Shown here one piece after another: positions 14,344-21,796 of a DNA stretch of 24,151 nt; position 1 is the first letter of the stretch; each line of letters begins with the position of its first letter. This stretch comes from CAYJPA01 sp964371945 (GTDB lineage Bacteria; Chloroflexota; Chloroflexia; Thermomicrobiales; UBA6265): assembly GCA_964371945.1 (NCBI GenBank), contig CAYJPA010000087.1, forward strand, positions 1-24,151, given 5' to 3'. Position numbers and translations under genes: made by a program. The notes under the pieces are model-generated. The model was given only the letters and a program-made list of their open reading frames with translations, did no database searches and had not been told where the DNA came from.

Positions 14344-15606
14344 ATGACAGAACATGCGGCTACAACACGACTATGGCAAGCGATCGAGGAGCGCAAAGAC
14401 GACCTGATTCAGACCGTCGCGGATCTCGTTCGTTATCCAAGCGTTCTGGGCAATGAAGCCGGCGTTCAGGGTTACGTTGCGGGTCATCTTGTCAATTCCG
14501 GCTTAAAGACTGAATCTTGGGATCTCTCCGACACGGTTAAGCTCGAGCCAAATGCGGGCGAAAGCTATATCTCCTTCACCGGTCGGCCGAACGTCACCGG
14601 CAAGCGTGCAGGCCGTGGCGGCGGTCGGTCGCTGATCATGAATGGTCATGTCGACGTCGTGAGCGCCGAGCCGGTTGCTGCCTGGCGGTACGATCCGTGG
14701 GCGGCCGAGATCGCCGGCGACCGCATGTATGGTCGCGGCGCATACGACATGAAGAGCGGCGTCGCCATCAATCTCTTCTTGAGCCGCCTGTTGAACGATC
14801 TAATCATCCCGCTCAAGGGCGATTTCACGATCCACAGCGTGATCGAAGAGGAGTGCACTGGCAACGGCGCGCTCGCCGCGAGCTTGCGCGACCGTGCCGA
14901 TGCCTGTGTCGTGACCGAGCCGCACTTTGGCGACTACACCCAGGCACACCTTGGTGTGATGTGGTTCCGGGTAAAGATCGAAGGCAAATCCGCGCACGCG
15001 GGTCACGCCTGGCAAGGCGTCAACGCGATCGTCAAGGCCGCCCCAATTGTGCTCGCCTTGCGCGATCTCGACGAGGCCATGAATGTCCATGTCCATCCGC
15101 TGTGGGAAGGGATCACGCATCCGATCAATCTCAATGTCGGCGTGATCAACGGCGGCGACTGGCCAAGCACAGTCCCAGGGGCCTGTGAGATTCACTGCCG
15201 GACGAGCTTCTTCCCCAACATGTCGAAGGAACAGCTCAGGGCGCAGATCGAGGACGCGGTTTACGCGGCAGCGAGTAACGATCCCTGGCTGACCGAGCAC
15301 TCGCCGACCATCGTCTACGACGGGTTCCAAACCGATGGTGTGATCCTCGATCCCAACGAGCCGTTCTTGCGGGTGCTCGGCGCCGCTAGTGAAACGGTGC
15401 TCGGCCACCCGATGGTCGGGCGGATCGCGACCGCGGTCAACGACATGCGCTACTACATCTTCCAGGGTGTCCCGAGCACATGCTTCGGCGCCTCCGGCGG
15501 CAATGCCCACGCCGCCGACGAGTGGCTAGACCTCACCACAATGGTGCCGGCAGCGAAAGTGCTAGCCAAGTTCATCGTCGATTGGTGCGGCGTCGCCGAG
15601 GACTGA
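14344..15606 (+). CDS. M20-family metallopeptidase (ArgE/DapE-like)
   Basis: The 420-residue protein has all expected di-zinc residues of the M20 family: His102 and the following Asp104 in MNGHVDVV, bridging Asp135 in YDMKSG, the catalytic Glu and metal Glu in IEEECTGNG (168-170), Glu192 in VVTEPHF and His389 in GGNAHAADEW. A dimerisation (lid) domain is inserted between about residues 200 and 310, with KSAHAGHAWQGVNA. Family members cleave acyl-amino acids or small peptides; the exact substrate is unclear. The start at 14344 follows GAGAAGGGGG; a longer frame from 14023 would run through the divergent M24 gene and is rejected. No signal peptide is present, so it is cytoplasmic. The divergent neighbour is an M24-like protein. 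Confidence 0.93.
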   Translation: MTEHAATTRLWQAIEERKDDLIQTVADLVRYPSVLGNEAGVQGYVAGHLVNSGLKTESWDLSDTVKLEPNAGESYISFTGRPNVTGKRAGRGGGRSLIMNGHVDVVSAEPVAAWRYDPWAAEIAGDRMYGRGAYDMKSGVAINLFLSRLLNDLIIPLKGDFTIHSVIEEECTGNGALAASLRDRADACVVTEPHFGDYTQAHLGVMWFRVKIEGKSAHAGHAWQGVNAIVKAAPIVLALRDLDEAMNVHVHPLWEGITHPINLNVGVINGGDWPSTVPGACEIHCRTSFFPNMSKEQLRAQIEDAVYAAASNDPWLTEHSPTIVYDGFQTDGVILDPNEPFLRVLGAASETVLGHPMVGRIATAVNDMRYYIFQGVPSTCFGASGGNAHAADEWLDLTTMVPAAKVLAKFIVDWCGVAED

Positions 15607-15905
15607 AAACGGCCGCTGGGGACGATGCGACTGCGTTGAAGAGATACGCCAGTCGTCGGCGGATTGGGGGTGACACCCCGCTGGGTTCATATCGAGAGCT
15701 CTGGCAGCAGGGCCGGGATGCAAATCCCAGCGCTCACGTTTTGACGCCGGCCGGAGCCCAACGACCGGGGTTTCCGATTCCTGCATTGCCTGTCTAAGGC
15801 CCGCCAATCCTCATTGACGCCGCGAAATCGCTCGTGATAGAAGCGTGCCTGGACTCAGGCGAACGTGCGCCGGTGTCCGGCACGGCCACCCTAGGAGCTC
15901 CAAAC
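15607..15905. other. Intergenic stretch without a recognisable gene
   Basis: This stretch of about 299 bases lies between the M20 and first LLM genes. It has no convincing gene on either strand. A short GGGGT/ACCCC hairpin near 15667-15679 lacks a T-run, so it is a poor terminator. Confidence 0.5.
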
Positions 15906-16829
15906 ATGACTTCCTCTCGAGTTAGGCCGCTCAAGGTCGGCCTTTTGTTGCCGGAGACCGAGGGCCAAATGAACGGTGTCATCGCGCGCTGGAGCGATCT
16001 CCTGGCGATGACGCAACTCGCCGAGGATGTCGGCTTCGATTCAGTGTGGGTAACGGATCACTTCATTCATCGCGGCGAGACGGAGCTCCGCGGCCCGTGG
16101 GAGTGTTGGTCGCTCATTTCTGCGATCGCGGCGGTCACAACGCGTGTGGAGATCGGCACGCTCGTTCTCTGTACCGGTTTTCGGAACCCCGCACTGCTGG
16201 CGAAAATGGCGGATACCGTCGAAGAGATAAGCGGCGGACGCTTGATTCTCGGTCTAGGCGCCGGGTGGAACGAGCCTGAGTATCGCGCGTTCGGGTATCC
16301 ATTTGATCACCGGGTCGCCCGATTTGAAGAAGCCTTGACCATCATTACCGGCTTGTTACGAAATGGCCATATCGACTTTGAGGGAACCTACTCGTCCGCT
16401 CGCGATTGCGAGCTTCGACCTCGCGGTCCGCGTCTAGGCGGACCGCCAATCATGATCGGCACGACCGGCAAGCGGATGCTCGAGTTGACGGCTCGGCATG
16501 CCGATCAATGGAATGTCTGGTTCAGTCCGATCGATAACTCCGTCGCCAAGCTGAAAACGCTGCTCGAGGATGTCGACGCCGCGTGCGCGGTGATCGGCCG
16601 CGAACCGGAGACGCTGGAACGAACCGCCGCGGTGAAGGTTGAGGTCGGCCCGCACTCGCCATCTCAAATGTCAGTCGCGCCGCTGACGGGATCCCCGGAC
16701 GCGCTCGCTGAACAGCTTCGGGCCTATGCCGCGATCGGCGTAACCCAGGTACAAGTCTGGCCGGAACCGAATTCCCTCGAGGGCATCGAGAAATTCGCAA
16801 GAGTACTTGAAGCATTGGATCGCGGATAG
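15906..16829 (+). CDS. LLM-class flavin-dependent oxidoreductase (probably F420)
   Basis: The 307-residue protein belongs to the bacterial luciferase-like TIM-barrel family. Recognisable parts are VGLLLPETEG at the first strand, AEDVGFDSVWVTDHF, VEIGTLVLCTGFRNPALLAKMA, the glycine-rich GGRLILGLGAGWNEPEYRAFG and PPIMIGTTGKRMLELTARHA near the cofactor phosphate site. Such proteins use FMN or coenzyme F420 for hydride transfer or oxygenation. F420 is favoured by the TDHF and GLGAGW features, but this is not proven. ATG at 15906 has TAGGAG about eight bases upstream. An in-frame GTG at 15834 exists but has no ribosome binding site. It is followed two bases later by a second gene of the same family, so the two form an operon. 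Confidence 0.92.
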   Translation: MTSSRVRPLKVGLLLPETEGQMNGVIARWSDLLAMTQLAEDVGFDSVWVTDHFIHRGETELRGPWECWSLISAIAAVTTRVEIGTLVLCTGFRNPALLAKMADTVEEISGGRLILGLGAGWNEPEYRAFGYPFDHRVARFEEALTIITGLLRNGHIDFEGTYSSARDCELRPRGPRLGGPPIMIGTTGKRMLELTARHADQWNVWFSPIDNSVAKLKTLLEDVDAACAVIGREPETLERTAAVKVEVGPHSPSQMSVAPLTGSPDALAEQLRAYAAIGVTQVQVWPEPNSLEGIEKFARVLEALDRG

Positions 16830-16831
16830 AC

Positions 16832-17677
16832 GTGAAACTCGGGGTGCAGGCTCGAGCCACGGCGGAGGGTGTCGACCTGATCTGGATCGCCCAGGAACTT
16901 GAGCGACGCGGCTTCGAGTCGATCTTCCTGCCAGAGCACTCGCACGTTCCGGTCGGCGGAACGTCGCTCCACCCCGGTGGTGTCGATATTGTGGACGCCG
17001 CGAAGAGCGGCTTCGATCCATTCATCGGCCTCGCGCTCGTCGCGGCGACGACAAGACATCTCCGCGTTGGAACCCGTGTTTGCATGCTGCCCCAACATGA
17101 ACCAATCGTCCCTGCGAAAGAGATCGCGATGTTGGACGTACTTTCGGGCGACAGGGTGATCCTCGGTGTCGCTGCCGGCTGGGCGTGCGAGGCGATGACT
17201 AACCACGGTCTCGATCCCGCCAGACGATTGACGATAGCCCGCGAAAAAGCACTCGCAATGAAAGCAATTTGGACCAAAGACAAAGCCAGTTTTCACGGGG
17301 AGTATGTCGATTTTGACCCCCTCTGGGAGTGGCCGAAGCCGATCCAACGGTCGCACCCGCCGATTCTGCTGGGTGGCGAAGACAAGAAGGCTCCGGCTCG
17401 GGTAATCGGCTTTGGCGGCGGCTGGTTCCCGAACTGGGAACCGGACACGGCTGATCGCGTCGCCCTGCTCAACAACTTGGCATCTCAAGCCGTCCGCCCC
17501 TCTATCCCGGTAACGACATATTGGACCCCGCGCGACCCAGCCTTCGTCGGATCGTGCATTCAAGCCGGCGTCGATCGTATCGCCTCCAACCTGTCATCCG
17601 CTGAAATCACCGAAACAACTCAAGTGCTCAACGAACTGTCTTCGCTGATCGACGGATTCTCAGCGAGCGCTCTCTGA
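16832..17677 (+). CDS. Second LLM-class flavin-dependent oxidoreductase (probably F420)
   Basis: The 281-residue protein is a second luciferase-like TIM-barrel enzyme, close in plan to F420-dependent families with the start LGVQARATAEGVD. Features include LERRGFESIFLPEHSHVP, TTRHLRVGTRVCMLPQHEPI, GDRVILGVAAGWACEAMTNHG and HPPILLGGEDKKAPARVIGF. GTG is the start, only two bases after the stop of the preceding family member, so translation is coupled; the purine-rich end of that gene serves as ribosome binding region. The pair may have arisen by duplication or may act as partners, but the sequences are quite divergent and the substrate is unknown. There is no signal peptide. Confidence 0.9.
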   Translation: MKLGVQARATAEGVDLIWIAQELERRGFESIFLPEHSHVPVGGTSLHPGGVDIVDAAKSGFDPFIGLALVAATTRHLRVGTRVCMLPQHEPIVPAKEIAMLDVLSGDRVILGVAAGWACEAMTNHGLDPARRLTIAREKALAMKAIWTKDKASFHGEYVDFDPLWEWPKPIQRSHPPILLGGEDKKAPARVIGFGGGWFPNWEPDTADRVALLNNLASQAVRPSIPVTTYWTPRDPAFVGSCIQAGVDRIASNLSSAEITETTQVLNELSSLIDGFSASAL

Positions 17678-17853
17678 GGCGAACGCTGAGGCTAGCCGTA
17701 CAAGGCATCTGCAGGTTTCGGACGGCCCATTGCCTCGTCCAGCCCATGGTCCCGCCGTCTTGTCGACACCTCAATCCCTTTCCCCTCACCGTCTCACCCC
17801 CACACAACCCGCTATACTCCGGCACTGCCGAGCACTGGTTGCGGGAGGTACCC

Positions 17854-17910
17854 GTGCCAAAACGTGCAAGGCGGATCGCCGCGTCCATGGCGAACATGGC
17901 CGGTGAATGA
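17854..17910 (+). CDS. Possible 18-residue leader peptide
   Basis: GTG at 17854 is preceded by GGGAGG at about five bases and runs 18 codons (MPKRARRIAASMANMAGE) to TGA at 17910. Its stop region overlaps the GAGGAG ribosome binding site of the next gene, so it could serve as a translation-coupling leader. A TATACT -10-like hexamer lies upstream at 17813-17818. It may equally be a chance frame. Confidence 0.3.
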   Translation: MPKRARRIAASMANMAGE

Positions 17911-17922
17911 GGAGTGCTATCG

Positions 17923-18153
17923 ATGTTGGATCTTCCTGCTTCAGACACACGGGTGTTCTTGTTCCATGGCGCCGACGCGGTCTCCGATCCCGGCGCGGCC
18001 ATGGATCGTGTCAACAACTGGTTGGGAAAGGATCGCTCGACCTCGCAGTATCCGAACCTTCGGATTCGCGACATCCAGATCACAAATGATGGTCAGGGCG
18101 GCGTCTTTACGGTCATTACGTGTAGTCTCGGCACAAAGGTGGTCGCGCCGTAA
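17923..18153 (+). CDS. Small conserved-looking protein, Cse60-like pattern
   Basis: The 76-residue product has the pattern of a small alpha/beta protein: a first strand TRVFLFHG, a helix over SDPGAAMDRVNNWLGK, then strands NLRIRDIQITND and GVFTVITCSLG. This order resembles the Bacillus sporulation protein Cse60 family (strand, helix with an N/W-L segment, DI-strand, and a C-terminal FSxxx strand). The match is by eye only and could be chance. The start is ATG at 17923, eight bases after AGGAG. It lies 21 bases upstream of an ATP-grasp ligase on the same strand, so it is likely co-transcribed. It has none of the repeated Thr/Glu core motifs of graspetide precursors. The function is unknown. 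Confidence 0.6.
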   Translation: MLDLPASDTRVFLFHGADAVSDPGAAMDRVNNWLGKDRSTSQYPNLRIRDIQITNDGQGGVFTVITCSLGTKVVAP

Positions 18154-18174
18154 CGCGTTGCCGGTAAATCCCCT

Positions 18175-19428
18175 ATGACCGAACAAGCTCGAGTCGTACT
18201 GTTGATGGGGCCGTCGACCTACCGGTCGGCGGCCTTTGTCGCTGCCGCGGATCTCCTCGGGCTCGAGGTTATTCGCGGTCTCGATTTGCCAAACCAGCTC
18301 GCCGACTACTGGCAAGTAACATTACCGCTCGACTTTTCGCGGCCGGACGATGCCGCGGATCGATTGGCAGCGTTCGCTCGCGAGCACGATGTCGAGGCAG
18401 TCCTTTCGGTTGACGACAGCGCGACGCTGATTGCCGCGCACGCGAATGCGCTCCTCGGTTTTCCGCATAACGATCCGATCTCGGCTCTTGCGGCCCGCGA
18501 CAAGTCTGTGATGCGTCGCGCGTTTGCCGGCTGCGACATCCCGGGTCCTTGGTTTCAGGTCTATCCGGTGGGCGCCGATCATCACGAAATCGCGCGAGAA
18601 TCAACGTTTCCGTGCGTGGTCAAACCCACCCGGTTGAACGGCAGCCGTGGCGTCATCCGGGCCAACAATGAATCAGAGCTCATCGCCGCCTTTGCTCTGA
18701 CGCGCTCGATTCTCGAGCAAGAGGGGTATCCACTCGACGATGAGGCGATCCTGGTCGAGGGCTACCTCCCGGGAGTCGAGGTTGCGCTCGAGGGTTTGCT
18801 ATCGGACGGCATGTTGCACGTTTTGGCGGTGTTCGATAAGCCTGACCCGCTGGTCGGGCCGTATTTCGAGGAGACGATCTACGTCACCCCCTCGCGATTG
18901 CCGGCCGCCGTTCAAGATTCGATCGCCGAAATGACATCGCGATCTGCTTCGGCGCTGGGACTCCGTGAGGGTCCCGTGCATGCTGAGCTGCGGATCAACG
19001 ATGAAGGTGTCTGGCCGATCGAATTGGCCGGCCGCTCGATCGGTGGTCTCTGTTCGACGATTCTCGAATTCGGCGCGGGGATGTCGCTCGAGGAGCTGAT
19101 TCTCCGCCAGGCGGTCGGTCTGGAACTGCCATCAGTCGAACGGAACGGTGGAGCGGTTGGCGTTATGATGATCCCGATTCCCAGACGGGGTGTATTGCGC
19201 TGTGTCGGCGGCCAGGATAAAGCGCTTGAGATTCCCGGAATCACTGGCATCGAGATCACCGCGAGGATCAACTACCCCATTGTGCCGTTGCCGGAAGGCT
19301 CTGCCTATTTGGGCTTCATCTTTGCCCGCGGCGAGGGACCCGAAGAGGTCGAGGCTTCGCTTCGCAAGGCGCATCAATGCCTGAAAATCAGAATAGATAC
19401 GATAATCCCGTTGCAAATGACCGATTAG
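18175..19428 (+). CDS. ATP-grasp ligase, amino-acid or peptide ligase type
   Basis: The 417-residue protein has an N-terminal Rossmann-like preATP-grasp domain (VVLLMGPSTYRSAAFVAAAD; LSVDDSATLIAAHA) and an ATP-grasp fold. Lys150 lies in FPCVVKPTRLNGSRGV, and an adenine-side acid in ILVEGYLPGVEVALEGLL (Glu195). Mg2+ ligands Glu271 and Glu283 lie in HAELRIN and PIELAGRSIGGLC. The usual Asn of the metal site appears to be Ala, as in a subset with AAR-type motifs. A C-terminal domain of about 110 residues resembles the L-amino-acid ligase C-terminal region. It should form an acyl-phosphate and then an amide bond, but the substrate is unknown. The ATG has no Shine-Dalgarno sequence, which suggests coupling to the 76-residue protein 21 bases upstream. 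Confidence 0.88.
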   Translation: MTEQARVVLLMGPSTYRSAAFVAAADLLGLEVIRGLDLPNQLADYWQVTLPLDFSRPDDAADRLAAFAREHDVEAVLSVDDSATLIAAHANALLGFPHNDPISALAARDKSVMRRAFAGCDIPGPWFQVYPVGADHHEIARESTFPCVVKPTRLNGSRGVIRANNESELIAAFALTRSILEQEGYPLDDEAILVEGYLPGVEVALEGLLSDGMLHVLAVFDKPDPLVGPYFEETIYVTPSRLPAAVQDSIAEMTSRSASALGLREGPVHAELRINDEGVWPIELAGRSIGGLCSTILEFGAGMSLEELILRQAVGLELPSVERNGGAVGVMMIPIPRRGVLRCVGGQDKALEIPGITGIEITARINYPIVPLPEGSAYLGFIFARGEGPEEVEASLRKAHQCLKIRIDTIIPLQMTD

Positions 19429-19430
19429 CC

Positions 19431-19448
19431 CCGCCGTGTTCGCCCCTG
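19431..19448 (+). repeat. Partial copy of the REP-like unit
   Basis: The 18 bases differ at only two positions from the corresponding part (11968-11985) of the unit after the GH15 gene. The other half of the stem is missing, so it would not form the same hairpin. It begins three bases after the ATP-grasp stop codon. Confidence 0.4.
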
Positions 19449-19557
19449 GTCGCGGACGCGACGCTCTTTGCCATCGCGGTGTCCAAAGCCGGTTTTTAGT
19501 CCGCGATCCAGAGCTACCTGTGAAGGACCGTCGCGGAGGACAACCTCTGTGACGAAT

Positions 19558-19585
19558 GAGGCCGCTGGCAATCTCCAGCGGCCTC
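19558..19585. terminator. Hairpin between convergent ATP-grasp and Tat-protein genes
   Basis: A perfect 11-base stem (GAGGCCGCTGG and its complement) with a six-base loop lies 22 bases past the stop of the minus-strand gene. Neither strand has a T-run after it, so it is at best a U-less terminator or mRNA-end structure. It serves a convergent pair. Confidence 0.55.
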
Positions 19586-19607
19586 CGCGTGGGCAATCTG
19601 AACCAAA

Positions 19608-20174
19608 CTAACCGACGGGGAATTCCGCGAGCAGGAGAAGCCGATCGCCTGTCGGAGCGAAAAACGCTCGATTCGGAGCGACTCCGCTGACGAGCGTGTA
19701 GCCGATAACACCGGCCACCGACGTCGCCGGCGGAATCTCCTGATATCCGATACCAGGTTCGGCGGGCTCGGGCCCGAGATCAACCGAGCCAGGAAAGATA
19801 ACGAACGCGTCTTGGTCCTGAATGAAGACCCGATTCGGATCGAACAAGAACGGATTCGAACCGACATTCTCGACCGACACACTTAGCAAAAAGAACCGGC
19901 TGCCTCGCGGCGGAGGATATGCCGGGTTGTAACCGCCGAAGGGATCGGTCAGTTTTGTCACCGTGAGTTTCACGAGATCAATGCCCTCGACACTCTTGAG
20001 CGTGACCGGCTCACTCAGCCCGCCGCCGGCGGGTGGTGTGGCATCCTGAGCGGCCGTGTGCCGGACTCCAGTCAGCGCGATCCCGGTGAATGCGGCAGCG
20101 CCCGCCAATCGAGTCAGAACTGTCCGACGAGACGTGAGGCTTTCCGCGGGCGTCGCGGAGCGAAAAGTCTCCAT
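19608..20174 (-). CDS. Tat-exported beta-sandwich protein (DUF4352-like)
   Basis: The 188-residue protein starts with a twin-arginine signal: TSRRTVLTRLAG followed by a hydrophobic stretch AAAFTGIALTG and a likely cleavage site after HTAAQ. The mature part has an immunoglobulin-like beta-sandwich pattern of the DUF4352/telomeric-repeat-like class, with LVKLTVTKLTDPF, RGSRFFLLSVSVENVGSNPF and FIQDQDAFVIFPG, then a VAGVIGYTLV strand. Such proteins bind or shield surface components; the function is unknown. ATG at 20174 is preferred because GGAGG lies eight bases upstream; ATG at 20180 would be too close to it, and the extension to 20246 has no ribosome binding site. The gene is monocistronic and convergent with the ATP-grasp gene. 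Confidence 0.82.
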   Translation of the reverse strand: METFRSATPAESLTSRRTVLTRLAGAAAFTGIALTGVRHTAAQDATPPAGGGLSEPVTLKSVEGIDLVKLTVTKLTDPFGGYNPAYPPPRGSRFFLLSVSVENVGSNPFLFDPNRVFIQDQDAFVIFPGSVDLGPEPAEPGIGYQEIPPATSVAGVIGYTLVSGVAPNRAFFAPTGDRLLLLAEFPVG

Positions 20175-20326
20175 GAGCATTCCCTCCTCTAGTCGATCAC
20201 GCAGCCAGATGGCGTGGATAGAGCGATTGTACGCGAGAGATGTCAAAAATCTATCTACTCCTTACTGCCGATTGGCGTTGCTCGAAGTCCCGAGTCCCAA
20301 AACAGGTTGACGATCAACTAGGCTTT

Positions 20327-20382
20327 CTTGGAGCTTGGAGCTTGGAGCTTGGAGCTTGGAGCTTGGAGCTTGGAGCTTGGAG
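20327..20382. repeat. Eight tandem copies of a 7-base unit
   Basis: The unit CTTGGAG is repeated eight times without a mismatch and is followed by CTA. That CTA, on the minus strand, is the TAG stop codon of the YggX-like gene. The array therefore lies immediately downstream of that gene. Seven-base units are not a multiple of three, so copy-number change would shift any reading frame through the array. Confidence 0.95.
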
Positions 20383-20718
20383 CTACTTGCGCCGAGGAGC
20401 GCCCTTGCCTCCACCTTTGCCGTCGCCGGAGCCGGGCGGAACCCAGCCTTCAGGTAAACGGGCGTCTGCGCCGAAGAAGAACTCTTCCATTTGTTCGCGT
20501 AGGATCTTTCGCGTCTCCGGATCTGCCGGATTGAGACCGTAGTGATTGATCAAGATCGTCATGTGCGGCTGCCAGAGCGCGTACGCTTCCGCCGAGATGT
20601 TCTCGAAGATCCGCTGACCGAGGACTCCTGGGAATGGAGGGCGGTCCAGTCCTGGCAGGCGACGCCCGATCTTGACACAATCGACCAAACGCGGAGTCTC
20701 CGCCTGTGAATCGCTCAT
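20383..20718 (-). CDS. yggX: YggX-like Fe(II)-trafficking / oxidative damage protection protein
   Basis: The 111-residue protein matches the YggX family over about residues 10-82: VDCVKIGRRLPGLDRPPFPG with the family cysteine at position 14, QRIFENISAEAYALW, TILINHYGLNPADPETRK and LREQMEEFFFG. YggX is a cytoplasmic protein linked to iron handling and protection of Fe-S clusters against oxidative damage. A C-terminal tail of about 28 residues (proline, then glycine/lysine-rich, ending APRRK) extends past the usual family end and directly abuts the repeat array. The ATG start is preceded by GAGG at a slightly long spacing; the frame upstream to 20817 is spurious. It is divergent from the formyltransferase gene. 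The family is known mainly from Proteobacteria. Confidence 0.9.
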   Translation of the reverse strand: MSDSQAETPRLVDCVKIGRRLPGLDRPPFPGVLGQRIFENISAEAYALWQPHMTILINHYGLNPADPETRKILREQMEEFFFGADARLPEGWVPPGSGDGKGGGKGAPRRK

Positions 20719-20803
20719 TGATTCAAATCCTCGAGGGATGGGAGTCCGTGCACAGGTCGGTCCGCGAGCCCATCCAGTGAACGCTACGGGACGATCAACC
20801 CCC

Positions 20804-21790
20804 ATGTCAAACGGCAACCCGACAAATCAGGCCGGAGATCACACACAAACTCGAGTGGCCTTCTTCGGTATGCGTTGCGCGTTCTCAGTGCCGCCATTGC
20901 TCGCATTGATCGATGCGGGACTCGATGTGCGCGCGGTTCTCCTCCCCGGTCCGGCTGGCGCTACGCCTGTTGCAACCATCCAGAGCGACGGTCGGCGGGT
21001 GGTTCATTTACGATCTCCCGGCTCTCCGCCTTCGCTGGACGAGGTTGCCGCGGCCGCATCAGTGCCGGTTATTTCGGTTCGCGGCCTGCGGCGCCCGGAG
21101 GTGATTGCGGCGATCGAAGCGCTCGCTCCCGATATCATCGCGGTCGCTTGTTTCCCCTGGTTGATTCCGGAAGAGATAAGGGCGATACCCAGAATCGGTT
21201 GCCTGAATCTCCATCCATCGCTGCTACCTCGCTGGCGAGGGCCGGAACCGGTCTTTTGGGCATTCAGAGCAGGCGACTCCGAAACCGGCGCCACCGTTCA
21301 CTTCATGGACGATGGTTTCGACACGGGACCAGTCGTCGCGCAACATCATTTTCCAATTCCGCCGGGAATCGCCGGGAGCGAACTTGAGCAGGAATTGGCA
21401 GTCGTTGGCGGCGCACTCCTTGTCGACGCGATTCTTAACGTCGTCCGGGGTACATTCACGGCTTCTCCACAAGATGAATCTAAGACGAGTTTTGCGCGAA
21501 TTCCGAACGACGACGACCTCGTCTTTTCCACCTCCGAATCCGCCGCTCAACTCTTCAATGTTATCCGCGGGGTCGTCCCGCTGTGGGGTGCGGTGAACGT
21601 GAGAATACCCGCGTCGGAAGCGGAGTTTACGGTAGATGCCGTGCTCGATGTCGACGTTGCAGGTGTCCAAGAAAGACCGTTCATTCGAAACAGAAATATG
21701 CTGCTGTTGCAGTGCAATCCTGGCGTTATTACGCTCCTGGAATCCGGAAGTGAACGATTGCATGCATTGACAGGATTTGATCCGGTGTGA
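20804..21790 (+). CDS. Formyltransferase family protein
   Basis: The 328-residue protein has the formyltransferase N-terminal Rossmann-type fold (VAFFGMRCAFSVPPLLALI) and catalytic block. Asn135 and His137 lie in LNLHPSLLPRWRGPEP, and Asp173 in MDDGFDTGPVV matches the Asn-His-Asp triad of methionyl-tRNA formyltransferase. The C-terminal domain (about 200-328) is only weakly like the tRNA-binding domain. The usual PDxxxGRG folate-side loop of Fmt is absent (here LLPGPAGATPVATI). It therefore uses a formyl- or related folate donor, but the acceptor may be a nucleotide sugar or another amine and not Met-tRNA. The start at 20804 is uncertain because no strong ribosome binding site precedes it. 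It is divergent from the YggX-like gene. Confidence 0.82.
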   Translation: MSNGNPTNQAGDHTQTRVAFFGMRCAFSVPPLLALIDAGLDVRAVLLPGPAGATPVATIQSDGRRVVHLRSPGSPPSLDEVAAAASVPVISVRGLRRPEVIAAIEALAPDIIAVACFPWLIPEEIRAIPRIGCLNLHPSLLPRWRGPEPVFWAFRAGDSETGATVHFMDDGFDTGPVVAQHHFPIPPGIAGSELEQELAVVGGALLVDAILNVVRGTFTASPQDESKTSFARIPNDDDLVFSTSESAAQLFNVIRGVVPLWGAVNVRIPASEAEFTVDAVLDVDVAGVQERPFIRNRNMLLLQCNPGVITLLESGSERLHALTGFDPV

Positions 21791-21796
21791 GATAAC
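21767..21796 (+). promoter_or_regulatory. Promoter candidate for the SH3b protein
   Basis: A perfect TTGACA at 21767-21772 and GATAAC at 21791-21796 are separated by 18 bases. The box pair lies across the end of the formyltransferase gene. Transcription would start near 21803, leaving a leader of about 245 bases. Confidence 0.5.

Noticed and set aside
15480..15797. Plus-strand frame after the M20 gene
   Set aside because: It begins inside the M20 gene in another frame, has no ribosome binding site and no domain.
17923..18153. Graspetide (RiPP) precursor next to an ATP-grasp enzyme
   Set aside because: The small protein lacks repeated Thr/Glu core motifs and a leader-core layout; it looks like a folded alpha/beta protein, and the ligase resembles amino-acid ligases.
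20327..20382. CRISPR array or short-spacer repeat
   Set aside because: The units are 7 bases long and contiguous with no spacers, so it is a simple tandem repeat.
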